DNA from: Cudoniella acicularis
Lineage: Eukaryota > Ascomycota > Leotiomycetes > Helotiales > Helotiaceae
Length of the DNA: 51,953 nt
Direction: 5' to 3'
Assembly: GCA_013054445.1 (NCBI GenBank)
Contig: JAAMPI010000207.1
Coordinates: 1 to 51,953 of the forward strand
Positions 9,472 to 20,832 of the stretch are shown here, piece after piece. Within the stretch, counting starts at the first letter, position 1. Every line of letters begins with the position of its first letter. The translations under genes were made by a program, and so were the position numbers. Under the pieces are notes generated by a model. It was not told the DNA's origin. It searched no databases and saw only the letters and a program-made list of their open reading frames with translations.

Positions 9472-11402
9472 ATGCCACGTGTAGAGCAGGGCAAGAGGAA
9501 ACGAGCATATAGACCAAAGACTAGGACAGGGTGTTTGACTTGCAAGTGAGTGATCCTCTACCTGGTTATACTGTCCCTTCGAGAAATCTCTAGGACGCAA
9601 TCGATCAGAACGGTCGGCTGACCTAAACGCAGAAGTAAGAGCTTCCTCATCTCTATCTCCATCGCCCCTTGAATTTCTTGCATGAAACTTATTGCTGTGC
9701 TGTGTACTAGTACGCCATGTGAAGTGTGATGAGGAGAGGCCCAGCTGTCTGAAATGCTCCTCTACCGGGAGAAAATGCGACGGCTATGACCCGTCCACCA
9801 ACCCTAACGTAACCACCGGCAGCTCTTCACCAACGGATTTGATAAGGTCGCCATCCACAGGAGTGACGGGACTTTTCGCCTCGGACAACGAACATCGATC
9901 GTTCTGTTTCTTTGTCCAGAACACTGCTCCGCAATTGACAGGCTTCGATGCCGATGGTTTTTGGGACGGGATGGTCCTGCAAGCTACACACCACGAGCCA
10001 GCAATTCGTCATGCTATTATTGCTTTGGGATCCCTACATGAAAGATTTGTGGGCAATCAGGGTCTTATTTCACGGTCCGATCATGATGGTTTCGCACTAC
10101 GACAGTACAACACCGCCATAAAATGCCTTGTCAAGCCATTTTCGCGACCTGGTCGCCAAGCAATGGATGTGTGCTTGATCTCAAGCATCCTGTTTGCCTG
10201 CTTCGAAGTAAGTATTTAATTCTTTGAAAAATCCTTGGCCGTGGCTCAAGTCCTTACATCTATTAGACTATGCAGGGGAATTATGGCCCAGCAATTGCTC
10301 ATATGCAAAGCGGTGGCAAAATTCTCTGCGAAATTGAGTATGACGAGCAGAGTAAGCAACACCAACACGAAGTTCTCAGGGCTGCGAAAGTGCCTTATGT
10401 ACCAATGGACACTCTTGAGGACATTTTGATGCGGTTAGACTTTCAAGTTACACAGGTATGATAAATAACCTTGAAACCAGTCTCTATAGTGAACAGCATG
10501 TTAATTATTTTTTAGATGATCGGTAAGCATAATTATTCAATCTACGAAAGATCAATGCGAACTCGGCCTCGTCAAAACATCCCATCGATCTTCTCCAGCC
10601 TGTCAGAAGCTCGAGAATCATTTATCTTCAACTGGCACAATGCTTCATATGCCCTGAAGGTTATTACAAGACTCGAAGCGGAAGAGTTTCACGCTGCCTT
10701 TGCTGCGTGGCAAAAATCGGCAATTCCAATGCTCGACCAATGGACCCAGGGATTTGAGAACTTCATAGAAGCCCGTGGTGATACTTTAACAGACAGTGAG
10801 AAAAGGTGAACCTTTGAGTGAAGAAATTTGATGCTTTGGTTCTGGAAAACAATACTGACTGTTATACTTGCCTTTGTAGGGGAATAGCTGTACTTCGACT
10901 ACAAAAGAATGCCGCATTCATCTCTGTACACCTTACTAGGATGCATCCGAGAAGCTATGATGACCAGACGGTATGGGATGGATTCTTCCCAATATTCGAG
11001 GAAACTGTTCAAATCGCGGGCGAAATCATTGACTCCATCTCATCCGACCAGCCTTGGTTTTGTCTTGACATGCAAATCAACGGGCCTTTGTATCAAGTGG
11101 TAAGTCGTTGCCGAGATCCACCTCTTCGTCGGAAAGCGATTCAGCTTCTCAAAAATACACCAAGGCTAGAAGGGATTTGGCACTCGTTTCTTGTCGCTAA
11201 AGTTGCGGAGAGAGTCGTTCAAATCGAAGAGGACGGACTCGGTGACGTTACTTGTGCTAGCGATATTCCAGATTGGGCGAGAATTTCAGATGTCCAGCCG
11301 ATTTTTCATCCGAATTGGAGGAGGGCAACCTTGTATTACAGTCGATGGGGGTCGATGAACGATGTAGTTCGGAAGAGTGTCAAGGAGGTGATGGAGTGGT
11401 AA
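9472..11402 (+). CDS. Zn2Cys6 fungal transcription factor
   Basis: Exons 9472-9545, 9632-9633 (2 nt), 9711-10207, 10267-10455, 10516-10805 and 10880-11402 sum to 524 residues, divisible by three only with the micro-exon. The zinc cluster is C21-x2-C24-x6-C31-x6-C38-x2-C41-x6-C48, reading GCLTCKIRHVKCDE after splicing and preceded by a basic stretch (KRKRAYRPKTR). Downstream, residues of the type HHEPAIRHAIIALGSLHERF and ISSILFACFE match the start of the fungal-specific regulatory domain found in many such proteins, for example beside metabolic genes. It is a nuclear DNA-binding regulator; the target is unknown. The nearest genes are the RTA1 protein upstream on the same strand and a convergent glutathione-dependent reductase; it is 15 kb from the siderophore locus, so a link is not supported. 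Confidence 0.82.
9632..9633 (+). other. Putative 2-nt micro-exon inside the zinc-cluster codons
   Basis: AA lies between an acceptor (CTGAC and CTAAAC branch-like sites, then GCAG ending 9631) and a donor (GTAAGA from 9634). Exon 1 ends TGC-AA with a GTGAGT donor at 9546; the next large exon starts TA-CGC at 9711 after TACTAG. Only with the extra AA does the join read TGC AAA ATA CGC, that is C-K-I-R. Without it the frame is wrong and two nucleotides are missing. Inferred from sequence only. Confidence 0.5.
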
Positions 11403-13015
11403 AACATTTTTACCAGGCCTGATTTTGCGGAGGGAATGTTCCAACAGTCAAATTGCCAGAAAACCGACAAATCCGATCTGCCCAGGGTGGAGCACCGGGT
11501 TAATACTGCCTCCGACACATTAGAACGCGGCGACGCAAATATACCTCGCTACAAGTCCTTCCTAGTTGAATAGTCTCGAAATTTCGAAGAGGGTCTCAAC
11601 CTGTGGCTTTCCATTTATGATCTCCGACGACCTTGGCCGAGTTACACTTTGAACACTCATCAGTCGACCGACAAATTCATTTAAATCAGGTCATGGGAAC
11701 TCATCGCAACGCGACCAGAGCATTTGAAGAATCAGCGAGACACAGAGAATTCTTCAGGATACGAATACTTTCGAGGCTCTGATATCGTTGTTAGATGGCA
11801 AAACAAGTCAGATACCAATCCATTTCCAATCACGAAGTAGCCGTACTATTTCAGCCAGGTGTCAACATTCCCAGCACTCGGACGCAGTGATCTCAAGACT
11901 TCTATGAATACTGAAACACTAGTCGATCAAACTCGAGTTCGGAATTGCGCAAACTAGCATTCAAGATTCCGACACGAATACGTGAAGTGATCTTGTCTAG
12001 GCAACCTTCCCAACATCAGCCGGGTTTCATATCAACAAAGCAGTTTCGCTCCGGTGGCAAACGCAGCGCGAAGCACGGTGATCAAAATCAACATGACACA
12101 GACGTCTTCGCTACATAGAAGAGTAGCTTGCTAGAGTTGAATGAGGCCTGTACGATGCTTTAGTTTGTTTAGCTCTTTTAATGGATCAGAATGCAAGGCA
12201 TGATTCTGTCCGCTTTGAACAACTTAGTGGCAGCAATGTCACAAGTCCTGCGGCAATCGTTAGTTACTGTTTCCTGGGTTTGAAGAGGTCACGACCAGAA
12301 ATGTAGACCTGCCTATTTGTATCAATAAATGAACTTGTTCATAGAAATACATTTATTTCATCTTTCTAATTTTACATCTTCGCTACATGCTTACCTACCC
12401 CTAACCATCTCGCTTAAAGCACCTCCTACCGATTTCTTTTCCCGACCACCCCTCATTCTAAAAACTTTCCAATAGTCGTCTTCTAACGTAAGAGAAGCAG
12501 ACATTTTCCACCTGAACCATTTTCTGCGTTTCTGAAACATACTGAAATTCCCTTACAACTTTTCTTCGGAACAATCTCAACCCGTATATTGCTTTCTATC
12601 TATTTACATGGAATTAACCCAATCTAGCACTTGCTATCAACGAATTACCCCCGAGGCTCACGTACAGGATCTCCTTTTCAAATCTACTATGAAATCAGAG
12701 GGTCGGCTGTAGAAGCGTTTCGAAACACTAACACGGAACGGACGTCCCTATTGTCGTATGATGATTTTCTGATTATTAGTATCTGGCGATTTAATACGAA
12801 GTGCTTCTTGGTGTTTCTGGCTCGTGGGATCGCGGGACAGATCAGGAAACGGTTGAGGGAGTACGAGGATAAAGAGAAGGGTGGGAGAGTATGCATGGCT
12901 GATAATTTCAATTTAGTCTTCTTCGTTATTTGGCATATTAAAGGTTGGTCCCCGTGCAATGACCATTTCATTATGGACATAGCCTCGTGATTGGAGCGAT
13001 ATCAAAATCAGGACC
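11403..13015. other. Convergent intergenic region
   Basis: Space between two convergent genes (transcription factor and hydroquinone reductase), which carries both 3' ends. The short frames here have no recognisable motif. I see no RNA gene or repeat. Confidence 0.5.
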
Positions 13016-14424
13016 CTACTTCTTCCCCGCCATCGCTAATGCAAATTTCACGGCCGGGACCTCCTCGTCTTCCCGTAAAATCGGCGGTTCTGGACCAACC
13101 GGTGTGATGCTGGAAGGATTAATCTGCAGGGTATTTGTATTAGTATAGCATTCATCTTAGCAAGAAAAAATTTGCTCACATTTGTGTGACTCTTGGTGTA
13201 ATGGCGCTTAATATGGGTAAACTGTGAGCAAATTAGTATGGGTTCTTAAGAGATGTTTCGGAAGTCGAGGAGCGAGCCGAGCGCTCTCAAGAAATGCGTC
13301 AAAGCTCGGCTCCCAAATGAAAAAAGTCAAGGGTTGTTTAAATATACCTCTGTCGTATCCTTGAATGCAGGGACGTTCCAGTACAGGTATCTTAACCATT
13401 TATGAATGTGTGGAAAGCCGGACCGGATATCCTTGATATTCGTTTTAAAATGCTGGACATACACAACATCAAATCGGACGATAGTGGTAAATAATCGAAC
13501 ATCTGCTTCTGTGACGTTTTTTCCGTAGTAGAACGGACCTTCGGTCTCCGACAGATGCTTTTCAACTCGCTCAAGGGAATTGAAAAGGGTTGTCACCGCT
13601 TTCGAGTATGCTTCTTGGGTTGTCGCAAATCCAGATTTGTATACACCATTGTTAATATCATTATACGTCCATTGGTTTGTGGCTTCGATTTCCTTCTGGA
13701 GGTTTGAAGGGAAGAGATCAACGTTCCGGTACTTCTCTTCGATAGTGTCATCGAACTGTATTATTCTCGTCAGTTCCATTCTTCAATCTCCTCCCCTTCA
13801 CCAGGTACGGGATTACAGTTCTCGATTCTCGGGAGCATACCTCTGTGTAAAACATGCGAATAATTTCACTGCTCTCGTTGCTCACAATCTTCCCCTGCTT
13901 GACGTCGTAAAGGGTTGGCACAGTGAAACGTCCCTTATACTCGGGATCTACCTGGAAGTAGACTTCTCTCAGGTGTGTGTATTTCTCGTGCCCTTTTATC
14001 GGGTCGGCCGTAACGTTTGCGCCCGGCGCATCTTTGTCCTCAGGTGTCGCAAATCTCCATCCTTTCTCTTGCATGTGCCAATGTACCGATGTATATGGAA
14101 TTATGTCTTCGAGACCTTTGAGCTTTCGAACGATGAGGGTGCGGTGGGCCCAGGGGCAGGCGTAAGAGACCTAAAGGTCAAAGGTCAGCAACCAAAGCCT
14201 TTTTTCACATAATGCCTAGAAGGGATACTCACATAAAGGTGGTACCGTCCCTTTTCTGGGGGAAACTCTCCTCCCTTTTGAATAAAGTTCCGGAACTGTG
14301 ATTGGCCTCTTTTGAACTCCCCAGATTTGTCGCTTGGTGCGACCCAATCGGTGATCTTCCCTTCGGTCTACTTCCCAATTAGCCTCTCCCCTGTACGCAG
14401 TAAGTTGCATGGGATTCAAACCAT
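13016..14424 (-). CDS. S-glutathionyl-hydroquinone reductase (Xi-class GST, ECM4-like)
   Basis: Reduces glutathionyl-hydroquinones, releasing glutathione (family knowledge); probably cytosolic. Read on the minus strand, exons are 14424-14422, 14367-14233, 14170-13841, 13755-13348, 13221-13180 and 13123-13016, giving 341 residues. The product begins MTEGKITDWVAPSDKSGEFK. The catalytic cysteine is C51 in SYACPWAHRT. Family blocks are SVHWHMQEKGWRFATP, FTVPTLYDVKQGKIVSNES, the thioredoxin-fold cis-Pro (VPT), and the helical domain with NVTEADVRLFTTIVRFD. The end reads HIKRHYTKSHTNINPSSITPVGP, as in other fungi. The start is the weakest point: the ATG is a 3-nt first coding exon followed by a 54-nt intron with donor GTTTGA. 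A longer N-terminus from further upstream cannot be excluded. Confidence 0.82.
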
Positions 14425-14950
14425 CTTTGTAGAACTGAAGATTGTGCGGTGATGTGAGTTCAGGTGTCTTCCCGGGTTTGCAGATATGCGAATTGCTCTG
14501 GATAGCATCAAGAAATTGAAGCGCTGGATGGTGAAGCTTTATGCTAGCATCGGCGGGGATATGAGTGGTGATGGCGTTGCTTTAGTGGTTGATAAATCCT
14601 GCAGGGGTGCTTGCTAATGATAATGCAAGGCTAGGCTATCTGCTAACCTTATTGTAAGCGAGGCGAGGGCTTGCTGCGGGGCACTGACAAAGCAAGAAAG
14701 GAGACATGTTAGTGGGGGAGTTGACCCCCACTCGAAAGTACGGCTATTTGTCATTGCTGGTCATTTCATGTGCAAATAGTGGCAGTATTATTAATGCTTG
14801 AGTTGAAGTGATTTCTATTTGGTAAAACCTTCGTAATCTTGGTCTTCATGCCATATGCTTTCTCTCTAGTTGCCGTGGGCCAATAAACACTTCTCCGTAA
14901 GAATGCTGTGCAGCCATCAATCGTTATTCATTTACACCATCCCCCATCCT
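14425..14950. other. Intergenic region, hydroquinone reductase promoter and E1 3' end
   Basis: About 525 bases between two minus-strand genes. Some codon-like sequence (about 14430-14560, minus) precedes the reductase start and could be leader or an unrecognised N-terminal exon. I see nothing else. Confidence 0.45.
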
Positions 14951-17900
14951 TCAGTTTCCCATCTTCATCATGATATAAGGAACCTCGACGTCCTCGCCAC
15001 TTTGGTCCTCCACACAAATCTCAAAAATGACGTTTTTCTGATGATCTGGGATCGGCTTCTTCGAGATATGGGCCACAAGGTCACTCAATTTCATTGGATA
15101 CCTGTCCTTGAGCTTGCTAGCCTGGAAGAAGTTTGCGTACAGAAGGCTAACCCCAGAGCTCAACATCGTGATAGTAAGGCCCTTTTCGTCGAAGTGGGTG
15201 ATGAGCTCTTGTAATGTAATGTTCTCAACCTCAAATCGATCCCACAGCTTGTCAATGGAAACTTCGCCGTCTTTGCCTTTGTACTTGTCCTTTGGGCTTG
15301 CAATGGGCTCGCTGAAGCCGAAGAATGGTAGGGCAAGATTGACAAAGCCATTCTTGAATTGTTCAAGATCGTTCTTTCCATCAATGATCTTGTAGAATTC
15401 TAGAATTACAAGTCCGGTGACAAGAGCTGTTGTTGTGGCAATAGCAGGGATGATCTTTCCGGCAATGAACTTCGTTTTGTGCCTATCTGCAAGCTCGATC
15501 TTGTAGTTCTCGGCTCGCAGGTTGCTTGCCGCTGTGATGAAATCGATGTGATAGTTGGTGTCATCGTCTTTCTCGAATTCAACAGGCTGAAGCTTGAAGC
15601 CAGCCAATTGCTTCGGTTCTGGGAGCTTGTTTGTGATTTCTTGAAGTTCTTCGGTATCATTAAAAGCCGAAGCGTTCGCATTTGGATCCTAAAACGATTA
15701 GCTACGGTTTTATCAATTATCAGACAGTGCACTTACTGGCTCACTGTCATCGGCCTGGATTTTTACGGCAGAGCTAGGTGAGAAGTCGGGAATGATCATA
15801 TTGTCCAAAACCTTTTGAATAGTGTTTGGATCCAACTCTTTGGTGTTGATTCCATAGTTAAAAGCATGAAGATTGGCTCCAGAAACAATGAAGGTCCAAT
15901 GGAATTCATTCTTAGGATCGAATTTCAATGGGTCAGGCGCACGTTTTGGTCCCGACCAAAATGCAGCTCCGCTGGATGAAACAGAGTCCTTCGGGAAATT
16001 GTATAACAGTTGCTGAATAGCATTGTTGTACTGCTTTTCAAATTGAAGGCGGGCCCACTTGATGCAGTCCTCCACGCTGAGTGGTTTGTCTTCAACTAGA
16101 AAGTCTCGGATGGTTTCCAGTGTAGCCTTTTCGTTCCCACCTTGTTTCAAGGTAGTCTCGAGATAATTGGGTTGGTTGAGATAGAGATTGACAGTCTCAG
16201 CAGGCTTCACAAAGTAAGATTCGAATAATTCTCTTGCCCACGCAATGGTATGCTCAATCTTGTTGGGGAAGCTTCGCAATGTACACATTGGGAATGACTG
16301 TTCGGGCGGATCCTGAGAGCTAGAATAGGATTCTGTCAAGTGAGGAATGATAACTTGAGTGTTACCCTTTGTTCCTAATGTACCGCTTTCCAGAAGTGGC
16401 TTTCGGAAAAATACGCATCGGCGATCAACGTACGTACGGGCGTCAACATTATCGAGGGCATTAGTGACTCCGTCCAAGGAATTCCAGAAATCTTCGTGAA
16501 AAATGTGCTCCGTATCCTGGCCTACTCTGTCGCGCATCGTGACAATGTGACCTTGCAGATCTGGGTTCATCGCCTGAACCGCCGCTGCGGCACAATCACT
16601 CTTCAGCTTCCCAACATCTTTGGGTCTGAAAAGAAATTGGCGGTTGAGGTTGCTCTTCTCGATTGAGTCCATATCCGTGACGTTAATCTTGCCTTTGGGG
16701 CCAACGGCAAGACCGATCATTGCCCAATTCTTCAGCATTTCGCACCCGATAGCACCGGCACCAACCAAGAACTGAGTGATATTTCCCAGCTTTTCCTGGA
16801 ATTCGCGTCCAAAGACTGCAATTTGACCATCATAACGAGAATTCAAAGGTTTGCATAGCTCTTCTGATCGAGCCGAGTTGGTCGGAAGGGACTCCAAAGA
16901 GTCGAAATAGAGCCACTGGTCGATAGGGTGAAATTTACCCGACACTGCCTTCAACACTTCTTGGGCAGCCAGGCCACCAAAGAAAGCGGCCATTGGACTC
17001 AGATCGCCCTGAGCTTGATAGCTCAACTCTAAAAGCAGCTTTTCATCAAGCTCAACGTCTAACTTTTCCTGCTTCACAAAAGCTTGTGCTGAACCGATGA
17101 CAATAGCAGCGTCATCCTTGTGCATTGGTCTAGGCAAATGACCGTGTTGTTCAGCAAATGCGTGTAAAGCCTGGAATCCAATGTGCAGCTGTTGAGGTCT
17201 GTCGAATTTTGCGTAGTCAGAAATGAGAAACTCGGGGCTTTTAATCGAGGCGGATACGGGTTTGAAATCGATAAATTTGGGCATCTTGACCTGCTGGTAA
17301 ATGCCGCCCTTTTTGTAGGTGCCAAGACCCGAGACATCTCCGATCGAGAAAGTATACGGTCCTTTTACAGTGACTTTCCGTGGTTCGGCAGAATTCAATG
17401 CCTCCATTCCCACCAACTCGGTGAAGGTGACAAAGTCACCATCTTCAAGTCCATGTCTAGTTTCATCCAAGGCAGATACCAATCCCTCTTCATCGATTCC
17501 TGCAACTATTCCGCTGACAGGTGTTTCTCCTGTTGGATCGATAACGGTGAAGTTCTTCCCAAAATCGCAAAATATTGACCCAAAGAGACCAAATGTGTCC
17601 GCCACAACGAGGTATATCCCCTTCGAATGTAGATAGTCGCCAACAATGATCTGGTCTTTGATTGGGGTATTTGTAAGCACGACGACTTGGTACTTGTCGA
17701 ATTGGGAGAGGTTAGATGTCAAGCTACGACTTCTATTAGTAAGGGAACTCTTGTTGCGACAACCAACATACCTGCTTGATTCGTGAACAGAAACCGGGGT
17801 GTACGCATTCAATTCCGCAATCCGGGGTGCTGTTACTGCGGCTCTGGGCTTGCCAACATCTTCAGGATGAAGGAAAAATTGAGACGACAGGTCTGCGATA

Positions 17901-18262
17901 GCGGCGGGGGCGGGGTCGTAGACCGTCAAACTCTTAACGCCTGCGAGTGCAATATTCTTCGCAATCTCGACACCAAGACCTTTCAGACCAACGATAAGAA
18001 CGTTCGAAGCGCTCATCCGTTTCATAGCCTCGTGTCCAAGAACATAAAGCTGTCGGCTATAAAGTGACTCGTCGATGTCATTATTGCTAACCACCGACTC
18101 GTCGACCTGCATTTTGGTATCCATATCGACGTCTTTGGCTTCCTGCGCACCAGAAATATCAGCTTTTGGATCAGCAGAGGTAGGGGTATGTTGCAGATCG
18201 AGAACCAAGCTCGCATGAGGGCCGTCCCGTTGTTGCATGAAAAGGCGTCTACTTACAGTCAT
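14951..18262 (-). CDS. UBA1: Ubiquitin-activating enzyme E1
   Basis: Adenylates ubiquitin with ATP and passes it to its own cysteine as a thioester for the E2 enzymes; cytosol and nucleus. Introns at 17724-17771 and 15689-15736 (both 48 nt) give 1,071 residues from ATG 18262. A third, 114-nt intron (18256-18143; GTAAGT donor, GCGCAG acceptor) is likely: it would give [12 protein letters not shown] and 1,033 residues, closer to the usual E1 length. Seen in order: inactive adenylation half ([36 protein letters not shown]), first catalytic-cysteine half-domain, active adenylation half ([35 protein letters not shown]), the catalytic Cys in [13 protein letters not shown] (codon about 16283-16285), and a C-terminal ubiquitin-fold domain. 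Housekeeping gene; its upstream neighbour, FKBP12, is on the same strand 1 kb away. Confidence 0.95.
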
Positions 18263-19306
18263 GACTCGTTTGTGTGGTGGAGAGGAGTCCGTGTTGGACA
18301 GTTTGCGCTTCCCCAGCTTGCTCTCACCGTTGGACGTTATCTGGGCAGGAATTTTGGCGTTTGGATATCGTCCCAGGCGTGTACGAGGTCCTCGATATTT
18401 TAAATAGCCTCGGTGTTCGACACTTCAAGAGCTCGAATGACTTGCTGGGGACGGTTACTCGGGGGTTGGGACGTGGAAGTTGGAGACTACTTCGTAGAGC
18501 ATCAAAATTCAAGATGTGGTGTAGTGGTGAATGTATGGTGAATTCTAGATGTGCAAGAAGAAACTGTCACGTATTGAGGAGGAAGAGAAGGCAGCCGTGT
18601 CGTTCAGAGAGCCTCACGCATCGAAACCTCTAGCAACCGAATCCCTGCCTGAGTGTAATCCACAAGCTGCCTGAAACTGTCTTGTATTGCCTGAGGCCAC
18701 ATCGCGGGGTTAGTAATAGTCCGACCAAGAGCGCTAGAGCTGACAGGAGGTTCTAAAACCTTCCAGGGCGTGACTCCTCGGGAGTAAAAGAAGCACGCAA
18801 TACCGCGGGTCGAAGCCGGCTTCCGGCTGTGTCATGCTATACTTTGCCTCTGATCTTTTATGTGTTCGCCGCTCGCGCCTTGATCAGCATGGACATTGGG
18901 CATTGCATAGCCCTCGGCCCATGTCATGTTCCAGAATGGCTCAACCGGGTATTCTTCGGTGATCTTTGACCCCGCCATCCATCTGAGCCCAGAAATTTAC
19001 GCAGAAAAGATTCGAAAACGGGCACACGGAATAAGCAGCATGACATCTTACACATCCTCCTCGGACGATCGCCAAGCAGTTTCAGCTGCCATCCAGATTT
19101 TCCACGTGGATGTTGCTTCGTTCAAGGGGCGGGGAGCCTGTTCCGCTTCAACACATGCAAGCACGAGGTCACGAAAGGCAATCAAGCATTTTGCAGAAGT
19201 ATCTCCGGTATATTGATCCCCAATTCAGCTATTGCTAGTGCTAGCCTGAGCCACCCCGAACCTGGTATCAACGTGAAGAAGAAGAAAAGTGCTTGAAGGG
19301 GTACCC
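18263..19306. other. Intergenic region, UBA1 promoter and FKBP12 3' end
   Basis: About 1 kb containing the UBA1 promoter. Short frames only. Nothing recognised. Confidence 0.5.
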
Positions 19307-20123
19307 TTAGTTGACCTTTTGGAGCTCAACATCGCTAGGACTAAATCAGCTGGGTTCTGGAGAGGAGGCATGGGAAACTCACAAGATAAGGGAGGAGTGA
19401 GGGGGGATGTGACCGGGGAAACCACTACATGCGTGTCAGTTCTGATCCTAGTCTGCGGCTTGTAAATCGAGATTGCGATCGATCGACATAACCAGGGTTT
19501 GAGCTCGAGTTGCGAAGGGAATTTTGGAGCACAACGAGACTGTAAACTCCGTTCAGATCTAGGGTTTCTTACCGATCACCGTACGCGTAGTCACTTTGAA
19601 TGGTTAGCCTCAATTCCCCGTGGCCTAGAAATTCCTAGAGCTTACGATGTAATGTCGAGTGTTGCCTTCTCACCAACCTTCATGGTAGTAACACCCTCAT
19701 CCCAACCTGTGCCATGTCAATGAATGTTTTTTTTATGGGTGGAAAGCTATAGCGCACCCTTGATGACCATTCCTACGCCAATGGCAACAACAAAAGGACC
19801 CCGGCCAGCAGAAGAGTCGAATCTGGGAGAGAGCAAGGTTAGCTCTCGAGGCTCTTGCGGTGGAGGGGTAGCGGGGTTGGATGGAGAGGAGGAAAAGCTT
19901 ACTGTGTGCCTTTGTTGTTGGGCTTGTTGGTGTCCTTCAAGTAGCCGGTGTATTGGATAGTGACGGTATCACCGACCTTGGGGATGGGTCCATTGCCCTC
20001 TTCAAGAATAGTCTTATGAACACCCATGATTGCGGTAGTGGTTGTGAAGCTTCGATGTGTAGGAATTCGTGCAAGTTTTGTAGTGGACAGACGAAGTTGG
20101 AAACGTTGAGAGAGAGAGAACAT
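19307..20123 (-). CDS. FKBP12-type peptidyl-prolyl isomerase
   Basis: Catalyses proline cis-trans isomerisation and is the expected FK506/rapamycin receptor. Minus-strand exons 20123-19903, 19822-19758, 19706-19646, 19593-19573, 19424-19383 and 19334-19307. From the internal ATG at 20027 the product is 113 residues, the normal FKBP12 length: MGVHKTILEEGNGPIPKVGD, then VTIQYTGYL, FDSSAGRGPFVV, GVGMVIKGWDEG, KATLDIT, SDYAYGDRGFPGHIPP and DVELQKVN. Pocket residues Y, F, D, V, I, W, Y and F of the family are present. From ATG 20123 the product would be 145 residues, with an Arg/Ser/Thr-rich, acid-free extension (MFSLSQRFQLRLSTTKLARI) resembling a mitochondrial presequence. Five introns in such a short gene, one exon only 21 nt. 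Confidence 0.9.
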
Positions 20124-20361
20124 GTGTGGAGAAGCAGCAGGTCAATATGGCGGGGACGTCAACACTTTATATCTGGCTAGTGGAAGTTAGACGAACAAGC
20201 GGGAGATTTTGAGGTAAGGGGGACATGCGTAGTCCTGGCCTTAGTTGTGCATGGCGGTTCCCAGTGTCCCACATTTCTAGGAACACAGGATCCAAACAGC
20301 TTAAGCTTCGAACCTCGCAGCATATCGGGAGGTTAGCAGCAAGAGATAATGTCATGGAGGC

Positions 20362-20406
20362 TTGCTACCTGGCTACCCGGCTACCTACTTGATACCTGGC
20401 TACCTT
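20362..20406. repeat. Short tandem repeat based on GGCTACCT
   Basis: Five near-copies of an 8-9 nt unit (GCTACCTG, GCTACCCG, GCTACCTACTT, GATACCTG, GCTACCTT) in the upstream flank of the FKBP12 gene. No function seen. Confidence 0.5.
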
Positions 20407-20799
20407 ACTACAGTACACACCTTCGACCTTGCTGCCTTCGTGCCTTCGTGCCTTGCTCCGTCCTGTCCTGTCTTTGTCTCAACGCTCGTCCTGGCCTTGG
20501 CTTACCACATTCTGCCAGTGCCATCGTCTAATCGCCGTTGCCGCCACAATCCCGACCATTTTTTTCTTCTTTTTCCCATGATGCCCCGTTTCTGGCCACG
20601 CTTTACCACAAAGCAGACTCTGCGGTCCTCAAATCGCCTTCAGCCTACGGGGACACCGCCGCGCAGCGCACATCGATCGCAGCCCGCAGACTGGCTGCGA
20701 GGCTAGTATGGGTATGGGCGGCGGCGATGCATCTTTCCTTGGGCCAGTGCTTTTCCGATTGTGGCTTTCCGAGAGACACGGGGGTGACGGTTGGACTCG

Positions 20800-20832
20800 C
20801 AGTGCCAGAGCCAGTGCCAGAGCCAGTGCCAG
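20800..20832. repeat. 12-bp tandem repeat, 2.75 copies
   Basis: Perfect copies of CAGTGCCAGAGC at 20800-20811 and 20812-20823, then a 9-nt partial copy. In one frame it would encode PVPEP repeats, but no supported gene contains it. Confidence 0.65.

Noticed and set aside
12631..12990. 119-codon plus-strand frame upstream of the reductase 3' end
   Set aside because: No recognisable product; an antisense frame of similar length covers the same bases.
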